This document shows, one piece after another, positions 33,072-42,752 of a DNA stretch of 64,000 bases. The notes beneath the pieces were generated by a model. That model saw nothing but the letters and a program-made list of their open reading frames with translations, had not been told where the DNA came from and made no database searches. Positions within the stretch are counted from its first letter, which is position 1. Every line of letters starts with the position of its first letter. Source of the DNA: Loripinus fragilis (taxonomy: Eukaryota > Mollusca > Bivalvia > Lucinida > Lucinidae); the NCBI GenBank assembly GCA_964019695.1, contig OZ026520.1, positions 94,217,824 through 94,281,823 of the forward strand, read 5' to 3'. The position numbers and the translations under genes are program-made.

Positions 33072-33172
33072 CGTACAACAAAACAAAGAACAATTACAGA
33101 CTCCCACAATGGGAGTAACAATAAACAAAAAGTCAACATCAACTAAGCAGATTCTTTGACATAACAGGAGAT

Positions 33173-33408
33173 ATGGGTGAATATTTTCAGGATTATTCCT
33201 GAATTCAGGAGTTTAGGCTGCCTTACCATAGAAAGTCAGCCTTAAAATTATGAATTAGGCACATGATAATATCTAGCCTCTCTGATTTTTTTTCAGATTG
33301 ACCATTTCAACTTGAAAATGTTCGTTTATGTGTTTAGGCCTACTGCAAGTTTTAAGATTTGATTTTTTTAAAGTTCAGGTATTTTGGGAATTTCAACTTT
33401 CACCCAAG
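33173..33408. mobile_element. Family K MITE, copy 2
   Basis: ATGGGTGAATATTTTCAGGA left and TTTCAACTTTCACCCA right; GAAAGTCAGCCTTAAAAT on the right arm of the central hairpin. Confidence 0.75.
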
Positions 33409-33416
33409 TACCATTT

Positions 33417-33653
33417 GAGCGGCAGCATGAGATTTCCAACAATGTTGTATGTGCGACCAGCAAAGCCTCAGACCAGCATGCGCATACTCGCAGTCTGATC
33501 AGAGCCTCTGCTAGTCGCTTGAATATTCTATGAGTGTTAAGCTACTGATCCAAAATCTTTTGGAGTTTCTAAGATTAAAAGGAGGCTGCACAGGCTTGTC
33601 TGAGTCTACACTTGTCAAAACACCACATTGTTTGAAATCACATGTAATGGCTC
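33417..33653 (+). mobile_element. Family D MITE, copy 4, 23 bp before exon 6
   Basis: GAGCGGCAGCATGAGATTTC left, AATCACATGTAATGGCTC right. The TTCTTTTTCCTTTTCTTGTGCAG acceptor of exon 6 follows at once, so any branch point probably lies inside the MITE. Confidence 0.8.
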
Positions 33654-33676
33654 TTCTTTTTCCTTTTCTTGTGCAG

Positions 33677-33868
33677 TGTTCAGCTACATGTGGTGCTGGG
33701 GAGCAAAGGCGGCGTGTTGTCTGTCAGGCAGTTACTAAGGAGGGCTGGATACTTCCTGGAGAGGTGCCTTATGGGTGTAAACAGTCGGAGAAACCCACGG
33801 CAACACAGACATGTGACTATGGACCCTGTACAGCCAGGTACCGGTGGATGACTGGGATGTGGGGAGAG
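33677..33868 (+). CDS. ADAMTS9/20-like, exon 6: thrombospondin type 1 repeat
   Basis: This exon encodes residues 283-346 (CSATCGAG after TTGTGCAG; ends WMTGMWGE before GTAGGT). It is the longest TSR exon here (64 codons): the Cys3-Cys4 loop is extended (EGWILPGEVPYGC), as in the penultimate TSR of vertebrate ADAMTS9 (memory). Six cysteines, O-fucose motif intact, phase 0-0. Polypyrimidine tract and AG are clear, but the branch-point region is MITE sequence. Confidence 0.87.
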
Positions 33869-34271
33869 GTAGGTGCCATAGGAAGCTTCACAAACTTCTT
33901 TCACTAGCCTCAAATAAAATAATTTAGCGTCTAGCATTAATGGTAAATTTAGACAATCACGATACTGGAGTACTTCTCTCCATATACACTGATACCTCTG
34001 CCATTTCTCAACCCTGAAATAAATTATCCATTAAAGTGAAAGCCTTTTTTGTGATTTGGGGAAAAAAGGCTTGACAGCAGATGATATACATGAAATACCA
34101 AGCCTTTTAAGTTGTCAAACAGCAACAAACTATGAAGTAGCACCAGTCTGCTGTAAATTTATGTTGAGGCTTTCAGGTTTAAGCATTGTGCATAGATGAT
34201 AATTAGACTCAACCATTCGAGTCACTGCAGCAGTGTTTCTCTCCATAGACAACCAAACCCTTTTCAGCTTC

Positions 34272-34436
34272 TTAACTCTTTACCTCAGATCGGGCCCTAC
34301 AAAAGTCAGCCTCATCTGGATTCAAATTGTTTGACACTCTGATGGAATTCCTAATAGCAATTTTCGAAAAAGTTGATTTAAAAAAATAATTATTAACAGG
34401 CAGCAAAACAACATGCAATATCTCCCAGTAGGAAAG
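34272..34436. mobile_element. Family F MITE, degraded
   Basis: TTAACTCTTTACCTCAGATC and GACACTCTGATGGAATTCC, ending AATATCTCCCAGTAGG. It adjoins the 61-bp array. Confidence 0.6.
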
Positions 34437-34441
34437 AATAA

Positions 34442-35957
34442 GTATTGATAGAAATAATATTGTATTTCAGTGTTCTACGAGATGTGGTCACGGATATGAG
34501 AGGTATTGATATAAATAATATTGTATTTCAGTGTTCTATGAGATGTGGTCACGGCTATGAGAGGTATTGATATAAATAATATTGTATTTCAGTGTTCTAC
34601 GAGATGTGGTCACAATAATATTGTATTTCAGTGTTCTACGAGATGTGGTCACGGCTATGAAAGGTATTGATAGAAATAATATTGTATTTCAGTGTTCTAC
34701 GAGATGTGGTCACGGCTATGAGAGGTATTGATAGAAATAATATTGTATTTCAGTGTTCTACGAGATGTGGTCGGCTATGAAAGGTATTGATAGAAATAAT
34801 ATTGTATTTCAGTGTTCTACAAGATGTGGTCACGGCTATGAAAGGTATTGATAGAAATAATATTGTATTTCAGTGTTCTACGAGATGTGGTCACGGCTAT
34901 GAGTGGTATTGATAGAAATAATATTGTATTTCAGTGTTCTACGAGATGTGGTCACAGCTATGAGTGATATTGATAGAAATAATATTGTATTTCAGTGTTC
35001 TACGAGATGTGGTCACAGCTATGAGTGGTATTGATAGAAATAATATTGTATTTCAGTGTTCTACGAGATGTGGTCATGGATATGAGAGGTATTGATAGAA
35101 ACAATATTGTATTTTAGTGTTCTACGAGATGTGGTCACGGATATGAGAGGTATTGATAGAAATAATATTGTATTTCAGTGTTCTACGAGATGTGGTCACG
35201 GCTATGAGTGGTATTGATAGAAATAATATTGTATTTCAGTGTTCTAGGAGATGTGGTCACGGCTATGAGTGGTATTGATAGAAATAATATTGTATTTCAG
35301 TGTTCTACGAGATGTGGTCATGGATATGAGAGGTATTGATAGAAACAATATTGTTTTTTAGTGTTCTACGAGATGTGGTCACGGCTATGAGAGGTATTGA
35401 TAGAAATAATATTGTATTTCAGTGTTCTACGAGATGTGGTCATGGATATGAGAGGTATTGATAGAAATAATATTGTATTTCAGTGTTCTTTGAGATGTGG
35501 TCACAGCTATGAGAGGTATTGATAGAAATAATATTGTATTTCAGTGTTCTTTGAGATGTGGTCACAGCTATGAGAGGTATTGATAGAAATAATATTGTAT
35601 TTCAGTGTTCTACGAGATGTGGTCACAGCTATGAGAGGTATTGATAGAAATAATATTGTATTTCAGTGTTCTACGAGATGTGGTCACGGATATGAGAGGT
35701 ATTGATAGAAATAATATTGTATTTCAGTGTTCTACGAGATGTGGTCACGGATATGAGAGGTATTGATAGAAATAATATTGTATTTCAGTGTTCTACGAGA
35801 TGTGGTCACAGCTATGAGAGGTATTGATAGAAATAATATTGTATTTCAGTGTTCTACGAGATGTGGTCACAATAATATTGTATTTCAGTGTTCTACGAGA
35901 TGTGGTCACAATAATATTGTATTTCAGTGTTCTACGAGATGTGGTCACGGCTATGAG
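34442..35957 (+). repeat. 61-bp tandem array carrying the 3' splice site and start of exon 7 (26 copies)
   Basis: The unit begins GTATTGATAGAAATAATATT, continues GTATTTCAG and ends with the exon-like TGTTCTACGAGATGTGGTC plus ACGGCTATGAGAG. I count 26 acceptor copies. Two junctions lack the first 22 bases and are 39 bp long (copies 3-4 and 24-25-26). Copies 12 and 16 have TAG in place of CAG. From copies 1-23 the exon frame meets a stop within 9-26 codons. Only copy 26 continues into the whole exon. Copies are nearly identical, which means recent growth or continued homogenisation. Confidence 0.95.
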
Positions 35958-36063
35958 AGGAGACAGGTACAGTGTGTCAATGCTAGCGGACAGAAGAAAA
36001 GAAAGAAGTTATGTTCTAAACCTCATCGACCTGCTGGTAGAAGATCTTGCTATAATGGTCCTT
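35928..36063 (+). CDS. ADAMTS9/20-like, exon 7: last thrombospondin type 1 repeat
   Basis: This exon encodes residues 347-391 plus one base of codon 392, opening CSTRCGHG and running through RRQVQC, KKLC, RRSC and GPC. The last Cys codon is split over the donor GTGAGT at 36064. Six cysteines are completed by the next exon. An Arg replaces the O-fucose Ser/Thr. VNAS is a sequon. The acceptor used here is the last of 26 near-identical copies. Using copies 24 or 25 (starts 35850 or 35889) would keep the frame and insert NNIVFQCSTRCGH once or twice. The basic run KKRKK is unusual for this TSR. Confidence 0.85.
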
Positions 36064-36147
36064 GTGAGTAAACTTTAAGATTTATGCTTTTGCATTCAGT
36101 GTGACCAAAACTCTTTGAAATTTTGACCACTCTGAGTGCAGTTGTTT

Positions 36148-36348
36148 TAACCCTTTACTCCATAGGCTATTTTTAGCTCATGACATCATTTAGCTTGTGG
36201 CATCATTTTCTATTTTTAGACAACATTGAAAACATTCAAGAAAATTTAAGTTAAATTAAGCAAATGCTCCATTTTCCATAATATTTCCAAATATAAGGTA
36301 TTTCAAAGGCGTCTAAAGGCGTGATTATGGAGTTAAAGGTTAAAGGTA
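36148..36348. mobile_element. Family J MITE, copy 1
   Basis: TTAACCCTTTACTCCATAGG left and GATTATGGAGTTAAAGGTTA right, with a GCAAATGCTCCATTTTCC centre. Second copy at 53469. Confidence 0.7.
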
Positions 36349-36654
36349 CTATCAAGGTTCCATATGGCTTTCAAAATTTGAATATACATTGTATGTCAAA
36401 TGTGTAATCAAAGTTTATAGATTATGGATTTGTGTTGAGATATATTTTGTGGGAACATATTGTTTTGGCACTCAACATGCTTGGGAGTGGAGTCCTCCAA
36501 AAACAAAGAGTATCCACAAATAAATCTCCATACAAATCAATAACCTTTTTATTATATACCTGTGCAACAATTTATCACATGGCGTAGCTTCTGGGAGTGA
36601 TATAACACCATGCAATAAAATAAAATTGATAAACCACTAGTGGTTTACAGATAT

Positions 36655-36912
36655 AGTAATGTTACGTAATGACATCCATTATAACTTTGCATAAAAGAGA
36701 GGTAAATCTTGCCGTTTCCACCTCAAAAATGTGATTTAAAAGTAATTTTAATATCATGGGATAAATAGATTCTAACATTCGTGCTCCTGTATTATTGAAT
36801 TTATTTAAATCGTTGCGAAAAAGCAATAAAATGCTCAGCAAGCCTAGCATTTTATTGCTTTTCCTCAACTCGTTTGATAAATTCAATAGAACATGAGCAC
36901 TCATGTAAGATC
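36655..36912. mobile_element. Family M foldback element, copy 1
   Basis: AGCAATAAAATGCTCAGCAA and CATTTTATTGCTTTTCCTCA form the centre; ACGTAATGACATCCATTATA and ACTCATGTAAGATCC are the sides. The reverse copy is at 59352-59602. Confidence 0.7.
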
Positions 36913-37058
36913 CTCTATTTACTAATGTCATATTATCTGATTCATCCTATGATAATATAAACATTTTTTTTTTTAATTTTCAGTGTTTTATTTTCATAAA
37001 TTCAGTTTGGAAAATGAGTAGGACAAGAATTGAAGATGGTTTGATTTTTTTTCCACAG

Positions 37059-37150
37059 GTTATGCTAGTTCCTGCTCCCAGCTGAGGGACCAGACCTCTA
37101 TCAGACAAGATGGCAGTTATAAACTATTTGTCCAAGGAAGGCTTATTGAA
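37059..37150 (+). CDS. ADAMTS9/20-like, exon 8: start of GON domain
   Basis: This exon completes the split Cys codon and encodes residues 392-422, from C-YASSC to QGRLIE, with donor GTAAGT. The pattern C-x(4)-C-x(9)-DGSYKLFVQGRLIE matches the opening of the GON domain of GON-1 and ADAMTS9/20 (known: a C-terminal ~200-residue domain restricted to this subfamily). The start follows a TTTTTTTTCCACAG acceptor. The domain is complete over exons 8-13. GON-1 in C. elegans is needed for gonad shaping and ADAMTS9 for secretory traffic and matrix turnover (literature knowledge, not shown by sequence). Confidence 0.92.
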
Positions 37151-37212
37151 GTAAGTTCACATGCATTATTATGCCCCAACATAAAAAGTTTGTAGTGGGA
37201 GGGGGGTGTACT

Positions 37213-37449
37213 GCATGGGTGATAGTTTTCAGGATTAATCCTGAATTCAGGATTTTGAGGCTGACTTTCCATAGAAAGTCAGCCTCAAAATGCTGAATTA
37301 GGGGCGATTATAATTGCTTCTCTGATTAATTTTCAGATTATCTAAGCACATTTAAGCATGAAATTATCAATTTTTGTAGGCATCCTGCAAGTTTAAAAAT
37401 TTGAATTTCTAAAATTCAGGATTTTGGAAATTTTGAACTTTCACCCATG
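37213..37449. mobile_element. Family K MITE, copy 3
   Basis: CATGGGTGATAGTTTTCAGG left and CTTTCACCCATG right; CTGACTTTCCATAGAAAGTC centre. Confidence 0.8.
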
Positions 37450-37704
37450 GTACTGTTTTCACATTTTCTGTCAGTCTTTCAGTCTGTGTGATCATTGGTG
37501 ACATTTTGTTTTTTACCTAATATCTTCTAATTCTCTGGTCTGATTCTTAAACTATTTCTCACAAATGTCCACCTTAATGAGACAATATGCAAAGCAAAGG
37601 TTTCAGACACCCTGCTTCAGTGTCAAAGTGGGAGTCAAATGTACAGAATTTATGTCAGCTCCATATCTCCTGAGCCCCTTCTCCCATTATGCAAGTATTT
37701 CATG

Positions 37705-37914
37705 TACAGTAAAACCTGTCTTCAGCGACCACTAAAAAGAAGACCAAAGATTGTTTTTTGAAGACGGGAGTATCACTTAATGCATGTCAAAAGTATTGCA
37801 GAATGCTCTTTTAGAGCATTCTGCAATACTTTGACCTGCATTAAGCTAACATCTGTCTTTAAAAACTTTGTTTTTCCTTTTTTTGAGTGGCCGCTTAAGA
37901 CAGGTTTAACTGTA
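37705..37914. mobile_element. Family A foldback MITE, copy 4
   Basis: TACAGTAAAACCTGTCTTCA left, GACAGGTTTAACTGTA right. The tip reads AATGCTCTTTTAGAGCATT, with both arms changed together compared with copies 2 and 5. Confidence 0.85.
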
Positions 37915-38124
37915 CTGAGGTATCCAACAGCACAACAGTCTGTCTTTCATTGTCTGGCCTAGCATTCGCTATAGAATTACTTTTTTACTAGGAAATCTGG
38001 GTCATAATTATTAGGAAATGGGTTTAACTCACCACCCCACTCTCAAATTCTCAATCCATACAAATCAGATAACTAAGATTATCACTGTTTGCACTAAGTA
38101 GCAGCTAAGTGTGATGAAATATTG

Positions 38125-38362
38125 CGAGCTGTGGCATGTGATTTCCAACAATGTGGCATTTTGACAAGTGTAGACTCGGACGAGCCTGTGAAGCTTCCTT
38201 TTAAACTTAGAAACTCCAAATGATGCTCAGTCAGTAGCTTAAGAGTCAAAGAATATTCTAGCGACTAGCAAAGGCCCTGATCAGACTGGGCGTATGTGCA
38301 GGCTGATCTAAGGCTTTGCTGGTCACACATACCACATTGTTGGAAATCTCATGTCACGGCTC
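38125..38362 (-). mobile_element. Family D MITE, copy 5, 21 bp before exon 9
   Basis: GAGCTGTGGCATGTGATTTC left and TCTCATGTCACGGCTC right, followed directly by TTGTGTCCTTTAAAATTATAG, the exon 9 acceptor. Confidence 0.8.
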
Positions 38363-38383
38363 TTGTGTCCTTTAAAATTATAG

Positions 38384-38478
38384 ATTTATTGTCGGAGAAT
38401 GAAGCGTCCAGTACCAGAAGAATTCCTGACTTTACTCGCTGGTGAATCAGAAAACTTCTCAGAAGTATATCCTTTCAG
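38384..38478 (+). CDS. ADAMTS9/20-like, exon 9: GON domain
   Basis: This exon encodes residues 423-453 plus two bases of codon 454 (IYCRRMKR to VYPF, then AG before GTAAAC). It matches the GON stretch I/V-x-C-x-x-M followed by a P-x-E-x-L/V-T-L-x-x-G-x-S/T-E-N-F/Y-x-E-V-Y core. NFS is a sequon. The acceptor AATTATAG has a poor pyrimidine tract, and a family D MITE ends 21 bp upstream, so part of the original acceptor context may have been replaced. Confidence 0.9.
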
Positions 38479-38810
38479 GTAAACTTTGGTTTCTTCTAGG
38501 CACATTGATTCAATATTCTAAATAAAAGATTTTATGTATTTTCAAGCTGGCTAAACATTCTTTTGATTCAGATTTTAATATCTGGTCCAGCTTACAGGGA
38601 AAAATCTGATTATTTAAAGTAAATTTTACTTATCAGATAGGTGTTTAGTCACTTTCAAATGTGCATGCATACATAATGATTGACCTTGCCATCATCTGCT
38701 TCCTTTCTTTGTATACAGGCAGTAATGTTCCTAGGGTGAATGAGTGAATGTATATGAACTGCTTTTCTATGGGATAAGTACTGTATTCTGATTGGCTGAC
38801 CAAGAAAATG

Positions 38811-39057
38811 AAATGGGCCTCGTCGTGACAAAACCTGTATTTTGGGTTTCCGACAAAGCGAGATCCAAACCAGTCTCCCCAGCTACAGAGACTAGCTAGA
38901 AAATTGAAAATTCACATGTAACAAGATTATGTATGATACTTTTCAAAAAGCTAATAACAAAGGTGCTGATCAGATTGCGCGGATGCGCAGGCTGGTCTGC
39001 GCTTTTGTTGTTCACAAACCTCCGACCACAGATTTTGTCCCCACGAGGCCCATATGT
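38811..39057. mobile_element. Family E MITE, copy 3, 44 bp before exon 10
   Basis: AAATGGGCCTCGTCGTGACA left and ACGAGGCCCATATG right; GGATGCGCAGGCTGGTC centre. Confidence 0.8.
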
Positions 39058-39101
39058 AAATTAATATTCATAAATTGAGTTTCATTTATTTTTTGTTGCA
39101 G

Positions 39102-39241
39102 ATTAAAACGTCAGAGAACATGTCCTAACAATGGTACGAGACAGGAACCATGTAAACTATGCCGCAGTAGTACCTATAGGAATGCTGGCAAGACAGCCTA
39201 CAATAGAATCAAAATAGATATTTTAACATTAAAAGTTCAAG
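39102..39241 (+). CDS. ADAMTS9/20-like, exon 10: GON domain
   Basis: This exon encodes residues 454-500 plus one base of codon 501 (R-LKRQRTCPNNGTR through NAGKTAYNRIKIDILTLKVQ), with donor GTGAGC. The family pattern C-P-x-N-G-x-R-x-x-x-C-x-x-C and the F/Y-x-K/R-I-x-I-D-x-x-x-x-x-V/I block are present. NGT is a sequon. Acceptor TTTTTTGTTGCAG is good. Confidence 0.92.
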
Positions 39242-40096
39242 GTGAGCTTTAACAACTTAGACCATATTTTTCTTCAGATGCACAGAGTGAGCTTAGAAAT
39301 TTGCAAAAGCATTCTGTTTAGCTTGAAATAACAAAAAGGAAGAGAATATATAACCAGGAAACAGGGGTGATAAAGCATATACAGTAAGTAAGGCAAACTT
39401 GATATTTTTAAATACACTTAGGAAAATGTACACTAGGTTGTTAATGCACCTGAAAGAGTTGTCTGCTTAAAGACCTATATTTCTGTACAATAGAGATCAG
39501 TAAAGGATTAACTGATAAGGGACAGTTTCAGTACCTCACTGGATTAATGGAGCCTCAAGAGGGGACTATCTGTATATTACACAATTTCCTTCAGTAAGAT
39601 AAATATCAATATTTTATCGGAAAATATCTTAACCCTTCATGGGACCACTTTATTGTGCCCTGTAAGGAAATCATAATCATCTAATGAAGATAAGCCTTTG
39701 ATCTGTCTGGAATGGCCCTCAGGCAGTGATACCACTTTTATTGTCTAAGAATGTAAGGCTTTAAGTTGTCCTCTGCATATAAGTGCCTGTAATTTTTGAC
39801 TAATTTAAATATACAGCATGGACCATGAGCAGTGGGAGCAGTCTGATTTGTGTCTACACGGTTTCTGAGAGGCTTCTAAAAGATTTCAGTAGATGACAAA
39901 TCAGAAGAGGCACAGAATATCTCTTGAAATATTCATCATATACCATTATATGGTATTGTAGCAATTTTTGCAACTGGATAACTGAGATTTTTGTCTGAAA
40001 ATTGCTGTTATCTTAAGAATGGTTAGGGTGAAAATAATGGTTAGAGAGTTTTTTTGATTGACCAAAGCATAAAAAAAATACTTTTTGTATTTCTCA

Positions 40097-40205
40097 ACTA
40101 GAACATCATCATCTTTGCAAACCAAGGGTACTAAGTCCACTTCGTTCTTTATGCATAAGGAACCAAGTGGACTTAGTACCCTTGCCTTGAGAAGATGCTA
40201 GAACA
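40097..40205. repeat. Hairpin GGGTACTAAGTCCACTT
   Basis: CAAGGGTACTAAGTCCACTT pairs with AAGTGGACTTAGTACCCTTG, 20 bp with one or two bulges, inside looser inverted flanks containing TAGAACATxATxAT. Confidence 0.7.
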
Positions 40206-40212
40206 TAATAAT

Positions 40213-40450
40213 AGAGCCATGACATGAGATTTCCAACAATGTGGTATGTGCGACCATCAAGGCCTCAGATCAGCCTGCGCATACGCACAGTCTGATCAGA
40301 GCCTTTTCTAGTGGCTTGAATATTCCATTAGTGTTAAGCTACTGACCGAACATCATTTGGAGTTTCAAAGCTTAAAAGGAGGCTGCACAAGCTCGTCTGA
40401 GTCTACACATGTCAAAATGCCACATTGTTGGAAATCACCTGTCGCTGCTC
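40213..40450 (+). mobile_element. Family D MITE, copy 6
   Basis: GAGCCATGACATGAGATTTC left and ATCACCTGTCGCTGCTC right. It lies in the intron between exons 10 and 11. Confidence 0.8.
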
Positions 40451-40606
40451 AATTATGTTGTGGGTACTTGTTTTTCCTGTCCAATTATTTTGGCAGAAAG
40501 AGTTGTGCTGCTAATAGATAAGGGGCTATTATCCATTTATTGCTCTGGTATTGGAAACACGAAAAAATGTATGATTCCGATACATGTATTTTACTTTCTT
40601 TTTCAG

Positions 40607-40698
40607 TGTCAGATCTTACATATGCAACATCCGAAAAAGGCAAAAACATTCCATTTGGTGCTGCAGGGGACTGCTATAGTTCCAAACCCTGTCCCCAG
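40607..40698 (+). CDS. ADAMTS9/20-like, exon 11: GON domain
   Basis: This exon completes codon 501 and encodes residues 501-531 (VSDLTYATS to GDCYSSKPCPQ), with donor GTTAGT. The block P-F-G/A-x-A-G-D-C-Y-S-x-x-x-C-P-Q is the most diagnostic GON motif and is intact. Acceptor CTTTCTTTTTCAG is strong. Confidence 0.93.
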
Positions 40699-40727
40699 GT
40701 TAGTATAGCAACATAAATTTTAAAAAA

Positions 40728-41125
40728 AATGATCATCTTCGTGAATAGAACCATTCCTAGTTGAATTCCAAAATAGTTATTATCAGGTTTTAGAAATGCA
40801 GTTGCAGTTATACAGATCTCAGATAACTATAAAATCTTTGGCTGTTCCTACTGCCAGCAGTACAATAAATAGCTTATGTGAACAGTACAATTGAATTTTA
40901 TATGGGCGCATTATTCCTGGGGTAAAGTTTTCATTTCATCTACGAAGCTGTTTGCCTAGAGTGAACATCTTTCTTTTTTTATAAAAATGACCATCTTCGT
41001 AAATGGAAACCATTCTTAGTTGAATTCCAAAATAGTTATTATAAGGTTTTAGAAATGCAGTTGCAGTTATGCAGATCTCAGATAACTATAAAAATATTTT
41101 GCTGTTCCTACTGCCAGCAGTACAG
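40728..41125 (+). repeat. Direct duplication of ~137 bp, copies 259 bp apart
   Basis: Copies at 40728-40865 and 40987-41125 share TTGAATTCCAAAATAGTTAT, AGAAATGCAGTTGCAGTTAT and CTGTTCCTACTGCCAGCAG with few changes. After the second copy CAGCAGTATACTGCTAC and AGTATACTGCTGTACTG form a hairpin to about 41190. Confidence 0.75.
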
Positions 41126-41239
41126 CAGTATACTGCTACTTCCAGCAGTACAGAAGTATATTGATAGTATACTGCTGTACTGCCAACTTCACACTGGTAG
41201 TATACAATGGATTAATGTATGTTATTTTTTACCTTTCAG

Positions 41240-41344
41240 GGTCAGTTCAGTATTAACTTATCAGGGACTGGTTTAATTGTTACTCCAAACACAACATGGG
41301 TCTCACAAGGATCAAACACCTCTCAGAGGATAGAAAGACTTCAG
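41240..41344 (+). CDS. ADAMTS9/20-like, exon 12: GON domain
   Basis: This exon encodes residues 532-566 (GQFSINLSGTGLIV to SQRIERLQ), phase 0-0, donor GTATGG. It matches the GON block G-R/Q-F-S-I-N-L-x-G-T-G-L and the W-I/V-S-Q-G motif. NLS, NTT and NTS are possible N-glycosylation sites, an unusual density. A family D MITE begins 42 bp past the donor. Confidence 0.93.
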
Positions 41345-41386
41345 GTATGGTATATCTATTAACTTTAAATCATTGAACTGATATAT

Positions 41387-41624
41387 GAGCCATGCCATGA
41401 GATTTTCAACAATGTGGTATGTGCGACCATTAAAGCCTCAGATCAGCCTGCGCATACGCGCAGCCTCCTTAGAGCCTTTGCTAGTTGCTTGAATATTCTA
41501 TGACTGTTAAGCTACTGACTGAACATTGTTTGGAGTTTCTAAGCTTAACAGGAAGCTGCACAGGCTCGTCTGAGTCTACACTTGTCAAAATGACACATTG
41601 TTGGAAATCACATGTCGTGGCTCA
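41387..41624 (+). mobile_element. Family D MITE, copy 7
   Basis: GAGCCATGCCATGAGATTTT left and AATCACATGTCGTGGCTC right; CATACGCGCAGCCTCC centre. Confidence 0.8.
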
Positions 41625-41906
41625 TTATTATGTTATTCTTCACCATCATTCTTCCTCAGCCATCTTGATTGAAAGAATTAAAAAAAAAAGGATTAAGACA
41701 ATAAGATTCTACATGTCATGCGTTGTGTTTTTTGATGGACATAGTCAATATCTTTATTCTAACATTAACTGCAAGAAGTTTGGACATCAAAGTAGGGCTG
41801 TTTGATTTACATATTTATTTCTAAATTGATATACTGCTACATACAAAAGGTCATAAGAAAATCTACGAGATCAGTAAGCACTTGCATTAAAATCTGCATT
41901 GGTTAA

Positions 41907-42106
41907 TACAGTAAAACCTGTGTAAAACGGCCACTCAAAAAAAGACAAAACAAAGATCTTCATGACAAATGGTAGCTTAATGAAGGTCCAAAGTATTGCA
42001 GAATGCTCCAAAGGGAGCATTCTGCAATGCTTTAGACCTGCATTAGGTCTTGAAAACCAATTTTTGGTACATTTGAGATTGGCTGTTTTACACAGGTTTT
42101 ACTGTA
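41907..42106. mobile_element. Family A foldback MITE, copy 5
   Basis: TACAGTAAAACCTGTGTAAA left and TACACAGGTTTTACTGTA right; tip AATGCTCCAAAGGGAGCATT. The next copy starts 109 bp on. Confidence 0.85.
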
Positions 42107-42214
42107 GTTATTTTGATTTGCAAACTTTTAAGACTGGTGTCATTGAGCAGCCTGGCAAGATTGTCAGTGTTGTAGTCATCTTTGTTGCAAACATTGAAAA
42201 CCCAGATCAATAAG

Positions 42215-42422
42215 TACAGTAAAACCTGTGTAAAACGGCCACTCTCAAAAAGACCAAAATTAGTTTTCAAGACCAATTATCGCTTAATAATTTAGGTAAA
42301 AAGTATTGCAGACTGCTCAAATAGGAGCATTCTGCAATACTTTTGACATTCATTAAGCTACCATTTGTCATTTATTTCTTTTGTCTATTTTTGAGTGGCC
42401 GCTTAAGACAGGTATTACTGTA
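42215..42422. mobile_element. Family A foldback MITE, copy 6
   Basis: TACAGTAAAACCTGTGTAAA left and AAGACAGGTATTACTGTA right; tip GACTGCTCAAATAGGAGCAT. Confidence 0.85.
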
Positions 42423-42523
42423 GTTTGATTGACAATGTGGTTTGATTGACATTTGCTGGTCTTTTTCTAGTAAGTATAATAACAAAAATTGCTACATTCA
42501 AAACTTCAAAATTTTGACTACAG

Positions 42524-42752
42524 AGGCGGATCCAGGATTTCTGAAAAGGGAGTTCATATGTATAAAGGTGTGTGTGTGAGGGGTGGGTTAAAGCACCCCC
42601 CCCCCCCATTTTAACTAATTTTTCTTAAATATCCCCATGAGAATGAACTAATTTGGTCTCAATGAGACCAAATTATTTCATTTTCATAGGATATTCAAAA
42701 ACGGGGGGCACAGAGGGGGTTCCAAGCCAACCCCCTTTGGATCCGCCACTGG
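42524..42752. mobile_element. Family L-like foldback, diverged
   Basis: GAGGCGGATCCAGGATTTCT left and CTTTGGATCCGCCACTG right; tip AATTTGGTCTCAATGAGACC. A run of 14 C lies at about 42595-42608. Confidence 0.65.

Noticed and set aside
32778..33128. 116-codon minus-strand frame
   Set aside because: Mostly the antisense of the MIRKYHNH-like plus-strand frame and of a family D end; no domain recognised.
34442..35957. Regular repeats suggestive of a CRISPR array
   Set aside because: The units are contiguous 61-bp tandem copies with no unique spacers, in an animal gene, and each contains an intron-exon border.
35763..36071. 102-codon open frame as an independent gene
   Set aside because: It is read-through of the last array units into exon 7; only 35928-36063 (or alternative starts at 35850 and 35889) behaves as an exon.
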